Shown here one piece after another: positions 33,766-42,134 of a DNA stretch of 64,000 nt. The first letter of the stretch is position 1. Each line of letters opens with the position of its first letter. This DNA is from Polyangiaceae bacterium (GTDB taxonomy: Bacteria; Myxococcota_A; Polyangia; Polyangiales; Polyangiaceae), in NCBI GenBank assembly GCA_019637265.1, contig JAHBVY010000001.1:372001-436000 (forward strand), read 5' to 3'. The notes beneath the pieces are model-generated. The model worked only from the letters and a program-made list of their open reading frames with translations. It was not told the origin of the DNA and ran no database searches. The position numbers were made by a program, and so were the translations under genes.

Positions 33766-34350
33766 ATGGGTGAGCTGAAGACCACTGAGACCCGCATCGT
33801 TCAGCCGAGCGAGCAGGGCTTTGCGACCACGCGCTTCCAAGACTTGCTGCATTGGGCGCAGAAGTATTCGCTGTTCATGTACCCCTTCGTCACCGCCTGC
33901 TGCGGGATGGAGTTCATGGCGGTGACGAGCCCGCGCTACGACGTCTCGCGCTTCGGGGCCGAGGCGCCGCGCTTCTCCCCACGTCAGGCAGACTTACTCT
34001 GGGTGGTGGGCACCATCAGCCAGCGTCAGGCGCCGATTTTGCGGCGTATTTGGGAGCAGATGGCGGAGCCGAAGTGGGTGATGGCGTTCGGCACCTGCGC
34101 GAGCTCCGGCGGCTTCTACGACAACTACGCGACGGTCCCCGGCATCGACAAGATCATCCCCTGCGACGTCTACATCCCGGGTTGCCCGCCGCGCCCGGAG
34201 GCGGTGCTCGATGGGCTCTTGCTGCTGCAAGACAAGATCGCGCGGGGCGATCGTGAGCCGGCCATCGTCAAGCCACGGACGGACCCGGCGACGAGTAAAG
34301 ATCACGGCCTGGTGCAGCTCCGTAAGCCAGGCAGGGGGCTGCTGACATGA
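33766..34350 (+). CDS. nuoB: NADH-quinone oxidoreductase subunit B
   Basis: 194 residues. Carries the terminal [4Fe-4S] cluster N2 that passes electrons to quinone: the tandem cysteines Cys45-Cys46 (TACCGME), Cys111 (GTCASSGG) and Cys140 (IPGCPPRPE). Peripheral arm next to NuoD and NuoH. RBS GAGGAG just upstream. Its stop overlaps the nuoC start by 4 bp. The ~35-residue C-terminal extension is basic and not conserved. Confidence 0.97.
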   Translation: MGELKTTETRIVQPSEQGFATTRFQDLLHWAQKYSLFMYPFVTACCGMEFMAVTSPRYDVSRFGAEAPRFSPRQADLLWVVGTISQRQAPILRRIWEQMAEPKWVMAFGTCASSGGFYDNYATVPGIDKIIPCDVYIPGCPPRPEAVLDGLLLLQDKIARGDREPAIVKPRTDPATSKDHGLVQLRKPGRGLLT

Positions 34351-34925
34351 GCCAGCGCGTCCTGGATCTGCTCATCCAGCGCTTCCCGCAGGCGGTGCTG
34401 GAGACGCACGCTCAGCACGGCGACGAGACGGCGGTGGTGGAGGCCGCGAGCTGGGCCAAGGTGGCGGAGTTTCTCAAGGCCAGCCCGGATATCAGCATGG
34501 AAATGCTGACGGATCTCACGGCGGTGGACTACCTCGAGCGCGAGCCGCGCTTCGAGATCGTGGCGCACTTCTACTCGCTGTCCAAGGGGCACCGCCTGCG
34601 GCTCAAGACGCGGGTGGGCAACGCGCAGGGTGAGGGCGTGGAGGTGGCGACGCTGGTGCCGCTGTGGGCGGCGGCCAACTGGATGGAGCGCGAGTGCTAC
34701 GATCTGTTCGGCGTCCGCTTCGTCGGCCACCCGGATTTGCGCCGGATTTTGATGTACCCGGAGTTCGAGGGGCACCCGCTGCGGAAGGACTACATCGCCA
34801 CCCGCACCCAGCCGCTCATCGAGTATCGGGACGCCCCGAACATCGACAAGGTGGCGCCCTTTGGCTTCGATGAGGGCATGAGCTTCGGCCGCCAGACTCA
34901 CCAGTTCCTGACGGACGAGGAGTGA
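34347..34925 (+). CDS. nuoC: NADH-quinone oxidoreductase subunit C
   Basis: 192 residues, the 30-kDa subunit of the peripheral arm. The family signature ERECYDLFGVRFVGHPDLRR and the following MYPEFEGHPLRKDY are intact. Separate from NuoD (3-bp gap), not fused as in E. coli. ATGA overlap with nuoB. Confidence 0.96.
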   Translation: MSQRVLDLLIQRFPQAVLETHAQHGDETAVVEAASWAKVAEFLKASPDISMEMLTDLTAVDYLEREPRFEIVAHFYSLSKGHRLRLKTRVGNAQGEGVEVATLVPLWAAANWMERECYDLFGVRFVGHPDLRRILMYPEFEGHPLRKDYIATRTQPLIEYRDAPNIDKVAPFGFDEGMSFGRQTHQFLTDEE

Positions 34926-34928
34926 CGG

Positions 34929-36143
34929 ATGGAACCGCTCGATATCGATCTCGACTCCGCTGAGCTGGACATCCCAGCCGAGCCGGCGCTCTTGAACGTG
35001 GGTCCGGCGCACCCGGCCATGCACGGCACCGTCCGCATCGTGATGGAGCTGAGCGGCGAGACCATCCTCAAGGCCGACGTGCAGGTGGGCTACCTGCACC
35101 GCGGCTTCGAGAAGATGTGTGAGCGCGGCACCTGGAGTCAGGTGTTCCCCTACGTGGACCGCTGCAACTACGTCTCGCCGATGCTGAACAACGTCGCGTT
35201 CGCGCTGGCGTGCGAGAAGATGCTGGGCGTACAGGTGCCGGTTCGCTGCCAGCACTACCGCGTCATCTTGGGTGAGCTGGCGCGCATGAGCGATCACCTC
35301 ACCTGCACCGGCGCCATGGCGATGGAGCTCGGCGCTTTCACGCCGTTTCTCTGGCTCATCAAGGCCCGCGAGATGATCTGGGACTTGATGGAAGAGGAGA
35401 CGGGCGCGCGGCTCACCCACTCCTTCGGGCGCGTCGGGGGCATGGCGAAGCCGCCGACCTCCGGCTTCAAGGAGCACGCGCTCGCGGTGAAGAGCCAGGT
35501 GCTCGAGGTGGTGGCGGAGGCCGAGAAGCTCTTGCTCGGCAACCGCATCTTCCTCGATCGCTTGGACAACGTGGGCGTGGTGAGCGCCGAGGACGCCGTG
35601 AGCCTCGGCTGGACGGGCCCCTGCCTCCGCGCCTCGGGGGTCGCGTACGACGTGCGCAAGGCCGCGCCGTACATGACCTATGGTCAGTACGACTTCGAGG
35701 TCCCCGTGGGCACCCGCGGGGATTGTTACGATCGCTTCGTGATCCGCCTGGAGGAGGTGCGCCAGAGCGCGCGCATCATCGAGCAGGCGGTGCAGCAGAT
35801 GCCCGACGAGGGCCCGATCGACATCGACGATCCGCGCATCGTGCTACCCCCGAAGGACGAGGTCTACACGACCATCGAGGGCACGATTCAGCACTTCAAG
35901 ATCGTGATGGAGGGCCTGAAGATCCCCGCCGGGGAGGTGTACAGCTACACCGAGGGCGGCAACGGGGAGCTCGGCTTCTACCTCGTGAGCGACGGCAGCG
36001 GCACGCCGTACCGCGTGCGGATCCGCCCGCCGTGCTTCTTGGTGACCGCGGGGCTCGAGAAGGTGATCACGGGCGAGATGATGAGCGACGTGGTGCCGTG
36101 CTTCGGGTCGCTGAACATGATCGGGGGTGAGTGTGATCGCTGA
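34929..36143 (+). CDS. nuoD: NADH-quinone oxidoreductase subunit D
   Basis: 404 residues, the 49-kDa subunit that forms the quinone site with NuoB. Visible motifs: GPAHPAMHGTVR (quinone loop with His), GYLHRGFEKM, ERGTWSQVFPYVDRCNYV, RILGELAR-like VILGELARMSDH, and the C-terminal FGSLNMIGGECDR, where most homologs end in (D/E)-x-V-(M/F)-GE-(V/I)-DR; here the GECDR form has Cys in place of Val. Start ATG 34929 after a 3-bp gap. Confidence 0.97.
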   Translation: MEPLDIDLDSAELDIPAEPALLNVGPAHPAMHGTVRIVMELSGETILKADVQVGYLHRGFEKMCERGTWSQVFPYVDRCNYVSPMLNNVAFALACEKMLGVQVPVRCQHYRVILGELARMSDHLTCTGAMAMELGAFTPFLWLIKAREMIWDLMEEETGARLTHSFGRVGGMAKPPTSGFKEHALAVKSQVLEVVAEAEKLLLGNRIFLDRLDNVGVVSAEDAVSLGWTGPCLRASGVAYDVRKAAPYMTYGQYDFEVPVGTRGDCYDRFVIRLEEVRQSARIIEQAVQQMPDEGPIDIDDPRIVLPPKDEVYTTIEGTIQHFKIVMEGLKIPAGEVYSYTEGGNGELGFYLVSDGSGTPYRVRIRPPCFLVTAGLEKVITGEMMSDVVPCFGSLNMIGGECDR

Positions 36144-36310
36144 GCCGATGCACATCAGGCCTGCTGACTTCAGCGCGCGGCGCGCCGCCGCGTCGGTGCG
36201 CGTCGAGCTGGCTGACCTCAGCGTGGCTGCGCTGGTCAGCCCGGCTGACCTCAGCCGATTCGAGGCTGCGCCAGTCAGCCTGACTGACGTTGGCCAGAGC
36301 GGAGTGGAAG
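36144..36310. repeat. nuoD-nuoG spacer with GCTGACCTCAGC repeats
   Basis: 167-bp spacer where nuoE and nuoF would lie in a full operon. GCTGAC(C/T)TCAGC recurs at about 36163, 36211 and 36243, and GGTCAGCC-C-GGCTGACC (36234-36250) is a perfect inverted repeat. A small frame (36127-36318) crosses the spacer, giving repeats such as VELADLSVAA and VSPADLSRF; I take it as repeat-derived, not a gene. Confidence 0.65.
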
Positions 36311-37924
36311 ATGCCTAGCTTCAAGCTCGACGAACTGGAGATCCCGTTTGAGCCGGGCGACACCGTGATCCAAGCGGCGCATCGGGTGGGGGTGGATATC
36401 CCTCACTACTGCTGGCACCCGGGGCTGAGCGTCGCCGCGAACTGCCGCATGTGCCTCGTGGAGGTGGCGCCGCCGCCAGGTCGCCCGGCGATGATGCTGG
36501 ACGTGCTGCGTCAAGATCCGACGACCGGCGAGTACGTCCCCGCCAAGAAGCCGAAGCTCCAGCCCGCCTGCCAGCTCAAGGCGGCGGAGGGCATGGACGT
36601 GCGGAGCCAGTCGAGCCCCCACGTGGCGGAGGCGCGCGGCGCGGTGCAGGAGATGCTGCTCCTGAACCACCCGGTGGATTGCCCCATCTGCGATCAGGCG
36701 GGTGAGTGCCGGCTGCAGGATTACTGGCTCGAGCACCAGGGCACGCGCAAGCGGATGCGGGATGAGGTCATCCACAAGCCCAAGGCGCAGGTGTTCGGCC
36801 CCACCATCGTCTACGACGCGGAGCGCTGCATCATCTGCACGCGCTGCGTGCGCTTCTGTGAAGAGGTCGCGAAGGATCCGGTGCTCGACGTGCGCGAGCG
36901 CGGCAACCTGAATGAGATCGTCGTCTCACCGGGGCGCCAGCTCGATCACGGCTACACGCTGATGACGGAGTTCGTGTGCCCGGTGGGCGCGCTCACCGCG
37001 GTCGACTTCCGCTTCAAGGCGCGGGTGTGGTTCCTGCGCTCGGTGCGCAGCGTGTGCCAGGGTTGCGCGACGGGCTGCAACGCGTTCCTCGACTACGATC
37101 CGCGGAACCAGACCCTCTACCGGCACCGTCCGCGCGAGAACCTCCAGGTGAACCAATACTGGATGTGCGACCACGGCATGCTCGACTACCGGCGCGCCCA
37201 TGAAGATCGCTTCGTCTCCGCCTACGTCGGCGAGGAGGAGGTGACCCTCGAGGCGGGCGTGAACGCCGCCGCGTCGGCGCTGCGCGAGGTGGAGCCGGAG
37301 CGGCTGGCGGTGGTGCTTAGCGCGCAGCACTCGAACGAGGATAACTTCGCGCTGCTCACCTTGGCGCGCGACTACCTCGGCACCGGGCAGCTGTTCATCA
37401 CGAACAAGCCCCACGGTGAGGCGGACGGCATCCTGCGGCACGCCGACAAGAACCCCAACACCTTGGGCGTGGAGCAGCTGTGCGGCACCACCCCGCCGCG
37501 CCCGTTGCAAGATCTGCTGGCGGCGATCGAAGCGGGGCAAATCACCCACGTGCTGGCGCTGAGCAGCGTGGCGCCGTGTGAGGTGGAGGCGCTCCAGCGG
37601 CTGAAGCGGCTGGTGCTGATCACGCCCTTCGACGGTCCGCTCGCGGGCTATGCCGATGTGCTCTTGCCCGCGGCGACCTGGGCGGAGTCGACCGGTACCT
37701 TCGTCAACTTCAAGGGCATGGCGCAGGAGAGTGAGCGCGCGATCCGCCCGGAGGCCGACGCGCGCCCCGCCTGGAAGCTCATCGGGGCGCTCGGGCGTGC
37801 CCTGGGTTACGCCATCGACTGGCAGCGGTTGAGCGATGTTCGGCTGGCCATGGCCACCGACCCGGGCGCGGTGGTGGCACCTCCACCGAGCGCGCGCATG
37901 GCCCCCGTGGGAGCAGCAGAATGA
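36311..37924 (+). CDS. nuoG: NADH-quinone oxidoreductase subunit G (short form)
   Basis: 537 residues, shorter than the ~690-900 of many NuoG. [2Fe-2S] Cys34, 45, 48, 87; the His-coordinated cluster H120, C124, C127, C133; a [4Fe-4S] site from C173, C176, C179 with C223; and an extra motif CQGCATGC near 249-256 as in NuoG with a further cluster. The rest is a shortened molybdopterin-oxidoreductase-like domain ending ADVLLPAATWAESTGTFVNF. The ATG at 36311 has GGAG at 36301-36304; the frame extends further upstream into repeats. Stop overlaps nuoH (ATGA). Confidence 0.95.
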   Translation: MPSFKLDELEIPFEPGDTVIQAAHRVGVDIPHYCWHPGLSVAANCRMCLVEVAPPPGRPAMMLDVLRQDPTTGEYVPAKKPKLQPACQLKAAEGMDVRSQSSPHVAEARGAVQEMLLLNHPVDCPICDQAGECRLQDYWLEHQGTRKRMRDEVIHKPKAQVFGPTIVYDAERCIICTRCVRFCEEVAKDPVLDVRERGNLNEIVVSPGRQLDHGYTLMTEFVCPVGALTAVDFRFKARVWFLRSVRSVCQGCATGCNAFLDYDPRNQTLYRHRPRENLQVNQYWMCDHGMLDYRRAHEDRFVSAYVGEEEVTLEAGVNAAASALREVEPERLAVVLSAQHSNEDNFALLTLARDYLGTGQLFITNKPHGEADGILRHADKNPNTLGVEQLCGTTPPRPLQDLLAAIEAGQITHVLALSSVAPCEVEALQRLKRLVLITPFDGPLAGYADVLLPAATWAESTGTFVNFKGMAQESERAIRPEADARPAWKLIGALGRALGYAIDWQRLSDVRLAMATDPGAVVAPPPSARMAPVGAAE

Positions 37925-39732
37925 CCTTCGGCACCCTGTTCGTCTTGTCGCTCATCAAGGCCTTCGCGGTCGTCGTCGGCTTGAGCCTCAACATCGCTGG
38001 CGTCCTCACCTGGGTGGATCGTCGTCAGGGGGCCATCCTTCAGGATCGCGTGGGTCCGGAGCGCGCGGTGGTGTGGATCCCACGGCGCATCGCCCAGGGC
38101 GCGGTGCTCGGTCCGGCGGTGCTCGCGGCGGTCGGCGCCTTGGCGCTCTTCTTCTTCAAGGACGCGGAGGGCGCCGCGCGCACCACGCGCGCCGTGGGCT
38201 TCAGCCACCTGGCGATCTTCGTGACTTGGTTCACCGCGCTGCTCATCGCCGGGCGCGTGAGGGTGCGCGGCGTGAAGAGCAGCTTCGATGCCTTCATCGC
38301 CAGCGTGGGTGACCCACGCCACATCTTCTACTTCGGCCTCGGCGCTCACTTACTGGTGTTGGGCTTGCTGGCGGCGCTCGCCGGCACCCCCGCGGGGGAG
38401 ACGGCGCGCGACTTCTTGTACGGCGCGGGGCCGTTCGTGTTCGCGTTCAGCGCGCTGTTCGGCGCGGCCTACGCGGCGCAGCGCTTCCAGCACGAGCGCG
38501 CCGGGTTCCGCCTGATCGGGATGCTGCACCCCGCGGCGGACGGCTTGAAGACGATCTTCAAGGAGGACTTCATCCCGCCGGGTGGGGATCGGTTCCTCCA
38601 CAAGATCGCGCCGTTCATCTCCTTCTTCCCGGTGCTGGTGCTGCTCGGGGTGGTGCCCATCGGCGACACGCTGTGCTTCGGCTCCGACGAGCAGGGCCGC
38701 ATCGCGTTCACCAAGCTGCTCGAGACGGTGCCGCGCGATGGTATCTGCCCCACCTCGGTGCTGGGCACCGGCGCGCCGGTGCACGCGGTGCGGCTCCAGG
38801 TGCTCGATCTGAACGTGGGGATCCTGTTCTTCTTCGCGATGGCGGGGACGGGCGTGGTGGGCGCGGCGCTCGCCGGCTGGGCCAGCAACAACAAGTATTC
38901 GCTGCTCGGTGGGCTGCGCGCCGCCGGTCAGATGGTGTCCTACGAGGTCACCCTGGGGCTCACCCTCATCGGCGCCTTGATGATCTATGGCACCGTGCGC
39001 ATCGACGAGATGGTGCGCTGGCAGGCGGAGAACGCTTGGGGGATCTTCGTGCAGCCGGTCGCCTTCGTGCTGTTCTTCGCGGCGGCCATCGCGGAGACGA
39101 AGCGCATCCCGTTCGACTTGCCGGAGGGTGAGAGCGAGCTGGTGGCGGGGTACTTCACCGAGTACTCCGGCATGAAGTTCGCCATGTTCTTCTTCAGTGA
39201 GTACGTGGCCATCGTCACCTTGGCGGGGCTCACCACCGCGGTGTTCCTCGGTGGCTGGCACCTGCCGTTCTTGCATCGTGACGGCATCCACATGGCGATT
39301 GGGGACACCGTGATCTTCAGTCAGCCGCTGACGCACCTCACCGTGGTGCTGCTCGGGGTGCTCGGCTTCGTGGGCAAGACGGTGGCGCTCTGCGTGCTGC
39401 AGCTGTTCATCCGCTGGACCCTGCCGCGCTTCCGCTACGATCAGCTGATGAAGCTCGGCTGGCGCAAGCTCCTGCCCGCGGCGCTGGTCAACGTGTTGGT
39501 CACGGGGCTGGTGGTGCTCGCGATTCAGTCGGCGAGCGTGGAGGTGCAGCGGTTCATGGGCGTGCTCGGTCAGCTGACCCACCTGGTGGTGGCGGTGGCG
39601 GGGCTGGTCGGGCTGGTGCTGTTCGTGCGCTTCCTGCTCAGCCGAGCGGAGCACCAGCGGGTGCTGGCGAGCACCTCGGCGCAGTTCGCCGCCGCTGCGG
39701 GCGGCACCCAGACCTCGAGGATGGGGGCCTGA
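37921..39732 (+). CDS. nuoH: NADH-quinone oxidoreductase subunit H with large internal insertion
   Basis: 603 residues, nearly double the normal ~330. The conserved first loop WVDRRQGAILQDRVGPE (31-47) is followed not by the usual G-L-x-Q-P-x-A-D-G but by ~150 residues with about four added membrane segments (59-80, 95-112, 132-155, 168-188). Conservation resumes at GMLHPAADGLKTIFKED (200-216). Later landmarks are normal: LAGWASNNKYSLLGGLRAAG, QMVSYEV, FDLPEGESELVAGYFTEYSGMK. The insertion splits the loop that lines the quinone channel. The frame stays open with normal codon use, so it is not a frameshift artefact. Confidence 0.95.
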   Translation: MTFGTLFVLSLIKAFAVVVGLSLNIAGVLTWVDRRQGAILQDRVGPERAVVWIPRRIAQGAVLGPAVLAAVGALALFFFKDAEGAARTTRAVGFSHLAIFVTWFTALLIAGRVRVRGVKSSFDAFIASVGDPRHIFYFGLGAHLLVLGLLAALAGTPAGETARDFLYGAGPFVFAFSALFGAAYAAQRFQHERAGFRLIGMLHPAADGLKTIFKEDFIPPGGDRFLHKIAPFISFFPVLVLLGVVPIGDTLCFGSDEQGRIAFTKLLETVPRDGICPTSVLGTGAPVHAVRLQVLDLNVGILFFFAMAGTGVVGAALAGWASNNKYSLLGGLRAAGQMVSYEVTLGLTLIGALMIYGTVRIDEMVRWQAENAWGIFVQPVAFVLFFAAAIAETKRIPFDLPEGESELVAGYFTEYSGMKFAMFFFSEYVAIVTLAGLTTAVFLGGWHLPFLHRDGIHMAIGDTVIFSQPLTHLTVVLLGVLGFVGKTVALCVLQLFIRWTLPRFRYDQLMKLGWRKLLPAALVNVLVTGLVVLAIQSASVEVQRFMGVLGQLTHLVVAVAGLVGLVLFVRFLLSRAEHQRVLASTSAQFAAAAGGTQTSRMGA

Positions 39733-39805
39733 TGACGGCGTGTTCGGGCGCGCGTGGCCTTCGGGCGTCGCGCGCCGCCTCGCGCATCCAAGGTAGGAAA
39801 TCGGC

Positions 39806-40459
39806 ATGCTGACGAACCAACCCCTGGGCCCCAACCAAGTCACCGGCGCGCCGCTGCCGCGCCCCGATCGGAGCGCCGCCATCCAGGTGTACGTCCCCGA
39901 GATCGCGAAGGGCCTCGCGATCACGATGGGGCGCTTCCTCAAGAACACCAAGGAGATGGCGCTCAGCCAGCGCAACGATCCGACCATCGAGAGCATCTCG
40001 GGCGGCATCAACTGCGTCAGCTACCCTGAGCAGCGCCGGCCTTACCCCGAGCGCTTCCGCGGCGTGCACCGGCTCACTCACCGTACGGACGGCTCCCCGC
40101 GCTGCGTGGCCTGCCTCTGCTGCTCCACCGCGTGCCCCGCGCAGTGCATCCACATCGAGGCGGGGGAGTACCCGGAGGGTGATCCCAGGCGCGGCTATGA
40201 GCGCTTCCCTGCGCGCTTCGTCATCGACGAGCTCCGCTGCGTGTTCTGCGGCTTCTGCGTGGAGGCCTGCCCCTGCGACGCCATCCGCATGGATACTGGC
40301 ATCCACGCCGCGCCCTACGACTCACGCGAGCAGTTCATCTACGAGAAGGACATGCTGATGAGCTTCAAGGGTCGCGACGGCAGCCAGGAGTCGGAGAACC
40401 CACGGCACGAGCCCGGCGATCCAACGCACCCGGGCATCGACCGTGAGCACGGCCACTGA
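39806..40459 (+). CDS. nuoI: NADH-quinone oxidoreductase subunit I
   Basis: 217 residues with two [4Fe-4S] motifs of the 8Fe ferredoxin type: CVACLCCSTACP and CVFCGFCVEACP, each C-x2-C-x2-C-x3-CP. Carries clusters N6a/N6b between NuoG and NuoB. C-terminal ~35 residues are polar and not conserved. Last nuo gene here; nuoJ-N do not follow, gatB does. Confidence 0.96.
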   Translation: MLTNQPLGPNQVTGAPLPRPDRSAAIQVYVPEIAKGLAITMGRFLKNTKEMALSQRNDPTIESISGGINCVSYPEQRRPYPERFRGVHRLTHRTDGSPRCVACLCCSTACPAQCIHIEAGEYPEGDPRRGYERFPARFVIDELRCVFCGFCVEACPCDAIRMDTGIHAAPYDSREQFIYEKDMLMSFKGRDGSQESENPRHEPGDPTHPGIDREHGH

Positions 40460-40461
40460 GT

Positions 40462-40543
40462 CCTTCCCTGGAAGGCCGCCGGGCCATCGATCGCCACCAC
40501 CGGCCGCGCCCTTGCCTCGGCCAAGTCACGTGCTTCGCGTGAC
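40462..40543 (+). terminator. two small hairpins after nuoI
   Basis: CCTTCCCTGGAAGG at 40462-40475 and GTCACG-(7)-CGTGAC at 40525-40543. Neither has a T-run. They are the only visible candidates to end nuo transcription before gatB. Confidence 0.3.
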
Positions 40544-40575
40544 AGCCTGGTTCATACCCCAAGCGCTGCTCGTTC

Positions 40576-40593
40576 AGGGGCAGGGGGTTTGGC
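40576..40593 (-). repeat. dispersed C-tract element, copy l
   Basis: GGGGCAGGGGGTTTGGCG on the plus strand, just before gatB; the A-run is missing. Confidence 0.45.
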
Positions 40594-40612
40594 GAGCCGC
40601 TGGGAGGCGACG

Positions 40613-42070
40613 ATGAACGCGCCTGGCGAGTACGAGGCGGTGATCGGCCTCGAGGTGCACGCGCAGCTGCTCACCGAGACCAAGCTGTTCTGCGGCTGCG
40701 CGACGAGCTTCGGCGCCGAGCCCAACACCCGGGTGTGCCCCGTGTGCTTGGGGCTGCCGGGGGCGCTGCCGGCGCTGAACCAGCGCGCGGTGGAGCTGGC
40801 GGTGCGCGCCTGCCTGGCCTTGGGGGGTGAGGTGCAGCTCTCGAGCGTCTTCGCCCGCAAGCAGTATTTCTACGCGGATTTGCCCAAGGGCTACCAGCTG
40901 AGCCAGCACGATCGACCGCTCTCGCTCGGTGGTGGTATCGACTTCAGCGTGGACGGCGCGCCGCGCCGGGCGCCGCTCACGCGCATTCACCTGGAGGAGG
41001 ACGCTGGCAAGAGCGTGCACGGCGCTCAGGGTCAGTCGCTGGTGGACTTGAACCGCGCCGGCACGCCGCTCATCGAGATCGTCACGGAGCCGGCGCTCGG
41101 CTCGAGCGTGGAGGCAGCGGCGGCGCTCAGGGAGCTGCGGTCCATCTTGCTGACGCTCGAGGTGAACGACGGGCGGATGGCGGAGGGCAGCCTCCGCTGC
41201 GACGCCAACGTCTCGGTGCGGCCGGTCGGTAGCACGGAGCTTGGCACCCGCAGTGAGCTCAAGAACCTGAACTCCATGCGCTTCGTCCAGCGCGCCATCG
41301 ACGTGGAGATAGCGCGCCAGGTGCAGGTGCTGCGCGCCGGGGGGCGCGTGGTGCAGGAGACGCGCGCCTTCGATCCGGAGACGGGCACCACGCGCTCGCT
41401 CCGCGGCAAGGAGGAGAGCCACGACTACCGCTACTTCGCTGATCCGGATTTGCCGCCGCTCGTGCTCACGGCCGCGGGGCTCGCGGCGGCGCGCGAGGCG
41501 CTCCCGGCGCTGCCCTCCGAGGTGCGCGCGAGGTGGCAACGGGAGCACGGCCTGTCACGTCAGGCGAGCGAGACGCTCAGCGCCCACCCGGCGCTCATCG
41601 GCTTCTTCGAGGCGGCGCTCGCGGCGGCGCCGAGCGTGGCGGTGAAGCTCGCCAACTTCATCCTGACCGAGGTGCTGCGGGGGGCCGCGGAGCAGGGCCT
41701 CTCGATGAGCTTCCGGGTGACACCAGCGCAGGTGGCGGACCTGGTGCTCGCGGTGGAGGCGCGCCAGGTGAGCGGCAAGCAGGCCAAGGAGATCTTCCAA
41801 GTCCTGGAGGCTGACGAAGCGGGGCAGTCCGTGGCGCAGGTGATCGCCGCGCGGGGGCTCCGCTTGGTGGCGGACGACGGTGCGCTGTCGGCGTTGGTGG
41901 CGGAGGTGCTGGCGGCGCACCCGAGTCAGGTCGCGGCGTACCGGAAGGGTAACCACGCGGTGCTGGGCTACCTGGTGGGCCAGCTGATGCGGAGGAGCTC
42001 GGGGCAGGCGGATCCGCGCCGCGCGAGTGAGCTGCTGAAGGCGGCTCTGGAGAGCGAAACAGGCAGCTGA
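40613..42070 (+). CDS. gatB: Asp-tRNA(Asn)/Glu-tRNA(Gln) amidotransferase subunit B
   Basis: Transfers ammonia to the misacylated tRNA, with GatA and GatC (not in the window). 485 residues from the ATG at 40613, which has GGGAGG at 40602-40607; the open frame extends further upstream but only through a repeat. GLEVHAQLLTETKLFCGC, CPVCLGLPGALP (zinc-type cysteines), LPKGYQLSQ, HLEEDAGKS, DLNRAGTPLIEIVTEP, SLRCDANVS and ESHDYRYFADPDLPP are intact. The C-terminal GatB/Yqey helical domain is complete (VSGKQAKEIF). Confidence 0.96.
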   Translation: MNAPGEYEAVIGLEVHAQLLTETKLFCGCATSFGAEPNTRVCPVCLGLPGALPALNQRAVELAVRACLALGGEVQLSSVFARKQYFYADLPKGYQLSQHDRPLSLGGGIDFSVDGAPRRAPLTRIHLEEDAGKSVHGAQGQSLVDLNRAGTPLIEIVTEPALGSSVEAAAALRELRSILLTLEVNDGRMAEGSLRCDANVSVRPVGSTELGTRSELKNLNSMRFVQRAIDVEIARQVQVLRAGGRVVQETRAFDPETGTTRSLRGKEESHDYRYFADPDLPPLVLTAAGLAAAREALPALPSEVRARWQREHGLSRQASETLSAHPALIGFFEAALAAAPSVAVKLANFILTEVLRGAAEQGLSMSFRVTPAQVADLVLAVEARQVSGKQAKEIFQVLEADEAGQSVAQVIAARGLRLVADDGALSALVAEVLAAHPSQVAAYRKGNHAVLGYLVGQLMRRSSGQADPRRASELLKAALESETGS

Positions 42071-42087
42071 TCTGCTGCTCAGGCAGT

Positions 42088-42100
42088 CAGCCAAGCTGAC
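42088..42100. repeat. TCAGC...GCTGA palindrome after gatB
   Basis: TCAGCCAAGCTGA, the same core as at 20578 and 20613; 18 bases after the gatB stop. Confidence 0.6.
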
Positions 42101-42134
42101 CCCATCAACCCCCTGAACCCGACGCGAGCCGAGC

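Noticed and set aside
36127..36318. Small gene between nuoD and nuoG
   Set aside because: It overlaps both neighbours, its product is a translation of short DNA repeats, and it resembles neither NuoE nor NuoF.
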